Below, one piece after another: positions 58,903 to 64,000 of a stretch of 64,000 nucleotides of DNA (positions are counted from its first letter, which is position 1; every line of letters starts with the position of its first letter). Position numbers and translations under genes: made by a program. The stretch is taken from the NCBI GenBank assembly GCA_021234155.1, contig JAJEKV010000128.1:1961736-2025735 (forward strand), given 5' to 3'. The stretch comes from Isoetes taiwanensis. Taxonomy: Eukaryota; Streptophyta; Lycopodiopsida; Isoetales; Isoetaceae. A model generated the notes under the pieces. The model worked only from the letters and a program-made list of their open reading frames with translations. It ran no database searches and was not told where the DNA came from.

Positions 58903-61900
58903 TTAAGTCATAGGCACTGTGATGACTTGAGAACCGTGATATTGATGCTTGTTTTTCAAGTATGGTGGTTTGGGTTAACCAAACCAAATGGTTTTCTTTT
59001 TTGGGTTGCCCCTAGGGGGGCAAACCCTTGTTGAGGTGGGTTCTTAGCATATTCCAAGAATGTGCTGGTATATACCTAATATATTCAGAAAATTGCTAAA
59101 ACCACAAGCATCGCCATTAAACCGGGCGGTCATCCTTGTTAGCTGGGGAGGCTTTTTCTTTTCACCGCGGGTAAGCCGGTAGCTTGATTTAGGATATTGG
59201 GCAGCCCATCCCTTTGCAGTAAATGCGGAAGCTCTTGCTTGATCCAAATTGTCCGGACCACGATGATCCTCCAACGGATTTTCTCCTCCCTAAAAAGAAA
59301 AAGGAAATGCACCTGCCTCTAATTGCTTCTTGCCCGATGCAAATGCTTCTTGCCCGATGGAATTTCTGTGATATTCCGGACAGCCTATCATAGGCTATGG
59401 CATTCTTCCGCAGCTATGGTTAAAAAACGGTTCCTTTAGGCGCTTTCTTTGAGGTTGGAATTTCGTAATCTTTGGACTCGGGCAAGAAATCCATCCATTG
59501 CTTGAACCTGTATGCGAAACGTCTATTTCATGTACTCAAGTACTAAATATATGCGGTGCATTTACTGTAAATGTTGCATACTCACCATATATTCATCGGG
59601 CATATCCATATGGAAGAGCAAAAGTAGCGATAGGCCATCCGACCTATCAACATGCTTATATGGTGGCATTATCCAACCGCGGCCATTGCACTATTCTAAG
59701 ATTATTGATTCTGCTTTTCCCTCCTCTTGAGTATGGAAACCAAAGTGATGATTTCCCATGCGGCGGAGATCACGTAATCGGGCATTCCAAGATAAAAACA
59801 TTTCCATATGGGTCTACTCTGAATTTTTCGGGATCAAAACCAAGATTCCCCGTGATGATCTAATTTCTACGCCAAAGAAAACCGAATACTTCTTCAGATC
59901 CAAATCTTGGGACAATCCTCAAGAAATATTTTTGCCTTCAAGGTTCTCGCTACTTAAATCAAAGCGTGGAGATCTACGCTTTTTGCTTTAAAGGTAATCT
60001 TGAAATGATTTAGCTTGATCATTAAGATTTTCTCGGAGTAGTGGCATAATAGCTTGCTTCTAACTTAGTCCTTGAACTAGTTGCATGAGATACATCCAGA
60101 AGCATATATTATGTAAAGCATATATTATCTCTGAGTTTTTCGCCTCGTGTGAACCGTGATTTTAAATGTTAGGAGCTTTATTGCTTTATCATATCGGGGA
60201 ATGGGACAATCACATCTACAACAACATTTCCATTGATTTGAAAAGGATGAAATGCCTTGTCACAAGCCCTGGGAGATCCATTATCTTCAATGCCGGTGAT
60301 GCAACAATTATCTTTTAATTGTTATACATGTTTCTGGAATGAAGGGTTCACTTATTGTCCCAAGCTCGATGCCAAAGATGGAAATCGCTACCAATGAGAA
60401 TTCGGGGTACAGGCTTTTTTCATCCATGCCTCCCTTCCCATGCCAGTGTCGTCAAGGTAGGCTGTGTTCGACATTATCCTTACCTTACCTGCCCTGAGGT
60501 TCTTGGGTGGAAGTAATAATTACAAATTATTCCTCACCGAATTACGCCCAAATGTTGGGGTGTCTATAAGTACCCCTCCCTTCCTCAATGGCTCTTCTTT
60601 TCGTCTCTCCATCCAGTTTGCTAATGCTTTCAATCCTTCTAGTTCTGCGAGCTCATCTGATTTGACCGTTTGATCTAATTAATTTGCCGGTTCATTTCAG
60701 ATGGCGATTACCTCCGCCACACAACCGAGAACGATTTAATTTTCAATATATTTCTTGGGAGCTTGGATGACAACCGACCGCCACTCAGAGGTCCTCATCG
60801 GGTGATCAAAGGCAGGAGAAATGTTATTTCAAGCCATTGGAAGGCTATTGTTGTCGGGTTCGAGGTGAGAGGGAAGTATATATCAAGGTCGAGACACCTA
60901 TACACACCCGGGCATGAGAAAAGAAAAGATAAGATCTCGGCGTAATTTCCTTCGAGCTTCATTGCTAATTGTGAGTTTCATTATATGTGTGCTAATCGGG
61001 CCATTCATTATATTTTGAAGAAATCAACTAATTGGGTTTACGTATCTCGTGGCTCAGATTTCGATGTCTTTGGGCCGGAACCATCGAAGTTCTATCACAA
61101 GCATCTTCCGTGCTTTCTATTATGATATTGATCCTTGGTTTTGAAGGTCAAGCGAAGTGCAGCAAGGGAAAGGGGATTTGGTTCTTAAAATATGAGTATT
61201 ATCCCGGAAAGGCAAAATTGTGGACTTACCATTGCCCCATTATCACGGCTTTTAGTTCCCGCCCAATGGATTCCAGTTCTCTTTTTCTTGCCAAGCTGAA
61301 ATTGTCACAGAAATTTTCGCTTTGAAAGAGAAAGGTGGAGTCCGTGGACACGGAAAGTAAATGTACCCATCGATATGTTTATTACATTGTTTAAGAATGT
61401 CGAGAATGTCAAGAAGACTTCAAAAATGTTTACCGTGAAGTGATTGTCGTTGTTTCTCGGATGATATTTTATGTGATGAATGGTCATCCCGCCCCGCATG
61501 AAAGGAGTTGAGAAGGTACAAAGGCGTGATAAAGAAAGAAAGCTGCTCGAATCAGGTATTGTATTCGAAGCAAAAGCTTTACATTACCTTCAAATACAGA
61601 AGATGGAGGGAAGTAAAAGAAGGGAGCAGATGGACGTGGGTTCCAGTGGAACAAGACGATGCTGATGGTACCCATTCTGCGGTCATTGACATTGCTATCT
61701 TCAAAAGTGGTCAATTGTTTAAAACTTTAAAAGTCGAAGAAGCATGGTCTTTATTTGATGTAAGAATTATTTTGGAATCAGAATGTGACTTAAACGTCTT
61801 CCATTTTTGGTGGATGGTGTCAAGGTAGGGAAAACGTAGGGAAGAATTGTATACAACAAAGCTCTGTATGCCTCTGTTGTACTTTCTTTAAGTGAAAACA

Positions 61901-61979
61901 GTTAAACAAATAAATAACAATGGTGTTACTGGGTTCAAATCCCAGTGTTGTTTGCCAATAACTTATATCCTTTTGCAAA
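58903..61979. other. Unrecognised sequence with several short ORFs
   Basis: Frames up to 121 codons occur (59498-59863 and 61508-61828). The second contains YITFKYRRWREVKEGSRWTW and AIFKSGQLFKTLKVEEAWSL and reads like protein, but I know no matching family. CAG and CTG appear scarce in this stretch, which may mean broken frames are partly sequence error. Confidence 0.35.
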
Positions 61980-62245
61980 GATAGCACCGTGGCCACCGTG
62001 CGAAATATGTGGAGTTCGTGGTAGTCGTGGTTGTGAAGTTTTCGACCGCGGGCTACGGTGTGTAACTATGTTTTGCGCTTAACCTAAATTTGGCCTTCTT
62101 TTTCAAAATATCGTGACCGCGGGCTAATGCGAAAACCTTATTGTTGTCTTTGGGTTTATTTGTTTCAAGACCGCGGCCACGGTGGGACATATTCTCGCCG
62201 TGACACTTAAGACATTTTAGTTTCACGCCGGGCCCGCAGTGCACT
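61980..62245. repeat. Recurrent GC-rich motif, spacing 54-71 bp
   Basis: The motif gaccgcggccacggtg and variants (gaccgcgggctacggtg, gaccgcgggctaatgcg, cgccgggcccgcagtgc) start at about 62044, 62115, 62169 and 62226, with a reverse-type copy near 61985 (caccgtggccaccgtgcg). The same motif returns at about 63930-64000 at the window edge. Confidence 0.65.
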
Positions 62246-63930
62246 TACTTTTAGGCGATCAGGTTTTTATTGCACTAAAGGAGGCGCCACAATTCCGCTA
62301 ATGTCAAACGGCAAAGGTGGTCGAAAGCTTGGGAACAGGCCCAAGCATGGTATGACCAGATCGCCGAAGGAAGCGAGTATCGGCTGTCACACCCGACATG
62401 AGTTCGCCACAAAAAACCCGGTAGACGTTTTAATAGTCTACAATAACTTCGCCTAATCAGATATAATCTAATCGAGGCCAACAAACACATTGACGGTATG
62501 GTCGCGATATTCAGAGTTTCATGGTCCGTGGCGTAAACTGAAGCTGGCCCTTCTCCCTCGACCGAAGATTGTATTGAGTCTAAAGTCCTTTCTGAAGCTT
62601 TTTCCCAAAGGTGACCAAGATAAGGTTCAAGGTCGCTCAAGAGATCGCCAAAATTTAATTTATGTGAGAAGGACGGGAAGGATAATTTATATCTAGTTGA
62701 CATCATGTTTGCTACTTACATGATATATACACGGTTCCACCAACAGATAGGGGGAAGAACCACAGGTGAAGGCTATTGCAGAACCCTCGGCCACCTGTAG
62801 AGGAGGTATTTGATGCAGAGAAAGAGAAGGAACCGTGGAAAAGCTCCTCGACGAGGACTAAGATGAAGACGTAGACGAAAGCATGAAGAGAATTTTGATA
62901 GATGGGGTGTCACGGAAGCCTTGCCGTTAACATAGGAGGGAAGGACTATCTTCTTTCTCCACCGATATATCTTCCACACGGGTTTGAGGGAAGATGAGGT
63001 CCCCGGACAAATCTATGCTTTCGTTGTTGGTCTAGACGACTTCATTGACTTCGAGCCGAAGTGCCTAGGGACCTCCACGATCTCTTAACCTATGATGGAA
63101 CTTCAATAGCTCCCGAGAATGCTTTTGATAGAGTTCGAGATGGCGTAAATGGCCCCAAGGAAGTCCTAAGTAAAGTTCGAGGCGAAAGTACATCGAAGCT
63201 AAAAAAGATAGTGCAAAACAAGTATCAAAGAGCTTAATCAAGCTCTTCAAGGTCAGCCCATCAACATTTCTACCAAAGGGGTTATTGCATCCGATGAAGT
63301 GGAGGTAAGCTACCATAAGTTTGCTTATTTTGTTAAGTGCCTAAAAACGATTGTTTATTGTGCAGCAGAGATTTTGTGGACCATTTTTGCTTGGACATGA
63401 CAGAGTTACCCTTGGCGAGATGCAAGTATCGCCCACTATATGGGCTACCTTTATAAGGGAGAGATCGTTGTGTTCCATTCTAAGTACGCACTATATGGAC
63501 GGAAAGAGGTCTTGAAACTCAAGGCCCTCTCGTTGATTGGTAATCACATCCCATTATCCGCCAATTCTGATCGAGTAGTGGTCGTTAGGAGAGATATCGC
63601 CACACATATTTTTGGTGGCTTTAGTATGTATTCTATGGCTGCCAAGAGAGCTGCATTGGCCTTGTCCCAAGATGGATAAGGCTACAATTGGACCGATTTG
63701 GGAAGAGAGGGAGCCCCGCATTCCTCCTTTATGTACCCGTTGGATGCCGGTCCGCAGAGTCCGAATTGGAAGAAGTCAAGTGTCCGATGACTTACATGTT
63801 TCTAAGAAAATGAAGTTGTAACCATTGTCAATTAATGCAAAGACTTGTTTGAAATCTATTCTTGTTATATCGAACATAAACTTTCAGTTTCATTTTAATT
63901 TGTTTTACGCTTCTATTTTACTTGCACTGG
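62246..63930. other. Unrecognised ORF-rich stretch, possibly one broken gene on the plus strand
   Basis: Plus-strand pieces read like protein in order: WSKAWEQAQAWYDQIAEGSE (about 62320), then SIKELNQALQGQPINISTKG (about 63220). A GT-AG interval of about 60 nt (about 63304-63363) follows, then QQRFCGPFLLGHDRVTLGEM, and in another frame KGEIVVFHSKYALYGRKEVL and NSDRVVVVRRDIATHIFGGF. I do not recognise the family. It may be a transposon ORF of the same unit that carries the GC-rich motif on both sides. Confidence 0.3.
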
Positions 63931-64000
63931 TAACCGCGGGCTACCTGTATAAAACCGTGTTGTCCGTGGCTACAACTAACTAATATTCGCGACCACCGTA
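63925..64000. repeat. Second cluster of the GC-rich motif, cut by the window end
   Basis: Contains aaccgcgggctacctgtat and gaccaccgta, matching the 61980-62245 cluster. The two clusters flank about 1.7 kb of ORF-rich sequence. Confidence 0.55.

Noticed and set aside
61920-61962. tRNA-like sequence with ctgggttcaaatcccag
   Set aside because: It forms a good T-arm (5-bp stem, TTCAAAT loop) but no D-arm, anticodon arm or matching acceptor stem is present upstream; at most a tRNA 3' remnant or a SINE B-box.
62275-62706. Minus-strand ORF of 143 codons
   Set aside because: No domain is visible and the plus strand of the same interval reads more like protein in pieces; it is likely a shadow frame.

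Overview
The window looks like heterochromatic, repeat-dominated nuclear DNA of a land plant with a large genome. I could not find one intact host gene. The plant assignment rests on recognisable broken pieces: an EMB8-like alpha/beta hydrolase, a TKL-type protein kinase C-terminus, an AT-hook/PPC (AHL) domain and an HRD3/SEL1L-like repeat, together with two Ty1/copia elements and a Helitron ending in hairpin plus CTAG. A Penelope-like reverse transcriptase fits a non-seed vascular plant or a conifer better than a typical angiosperm, but the species cannot be fixed from the sequence.

Layout. 1-4249: AT-rich, no convincing gene. 4250-7629: copy A of a 3.4-kb mobile segment (R1) carrying kinase and hydrolase gene fragments and ending in a foldback hairpin. 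9347-14310: a complete LTR-bounded Ty1/copia element (5-bp target duplication CTGTG) that has lost its integrase. 14930-16010: two short tandem-repeat families. 16200-19930: a composite satellite whose units carry a palindromic AACGTAAACCC hairpin, with the last unit inverted. 20070-21640: a 19-bp minisatellite. 21640-27410: unremarkable, with small dispersed repeats. 27414-27735: a (TTA)n array of about 105 units. 27812-44795: the most interesting locus, described next. 44796-51330: unrecognised ORFs and a duplicated HRD3/SEL1L-like pseudogene exon. 51340 to about 55905: a second, badly decayed copia element with its 3' LTR. 55906-64000: mostly unrecognised sequence with a 162-bp tandem duplication and a GC-rich recurrent motif.

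The central locus (27812-44795) is a decayed retroelement. A reverse transcriptase with all motifs of the Penelope-like (PLE) group lies between two direct repeats of about 1.9 kb each once insertions are subtracted. Three later insertions can be delimited. R1 copy B (29441-32860) lies in the 5' repeat. A head-to-tail dimer of a small hairpin-ended element (36577-37635) lies just after the YIDD catalytic motif. A 4.76-kb Helitron with an AHL fragment (39008-43770) lies in the 3' repeat. The two direct repeats serve as each other's empty sites, so two insertion points are readable to the base or nearly so.

A second signal cuts across the window. Where two copies of a repeat can be compared (R1, the copia LTRs, the 58.6-kb tandem pair), differences cluster at CAG/CTG sites, which become CG-, CCG- or AAAG-like strings while surrounding sequence is nearly identical. 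This is best explained by systematic base-calling error at CHG-methylated cytosines. It means many frameshifts and apparent divergences here may not be biological.
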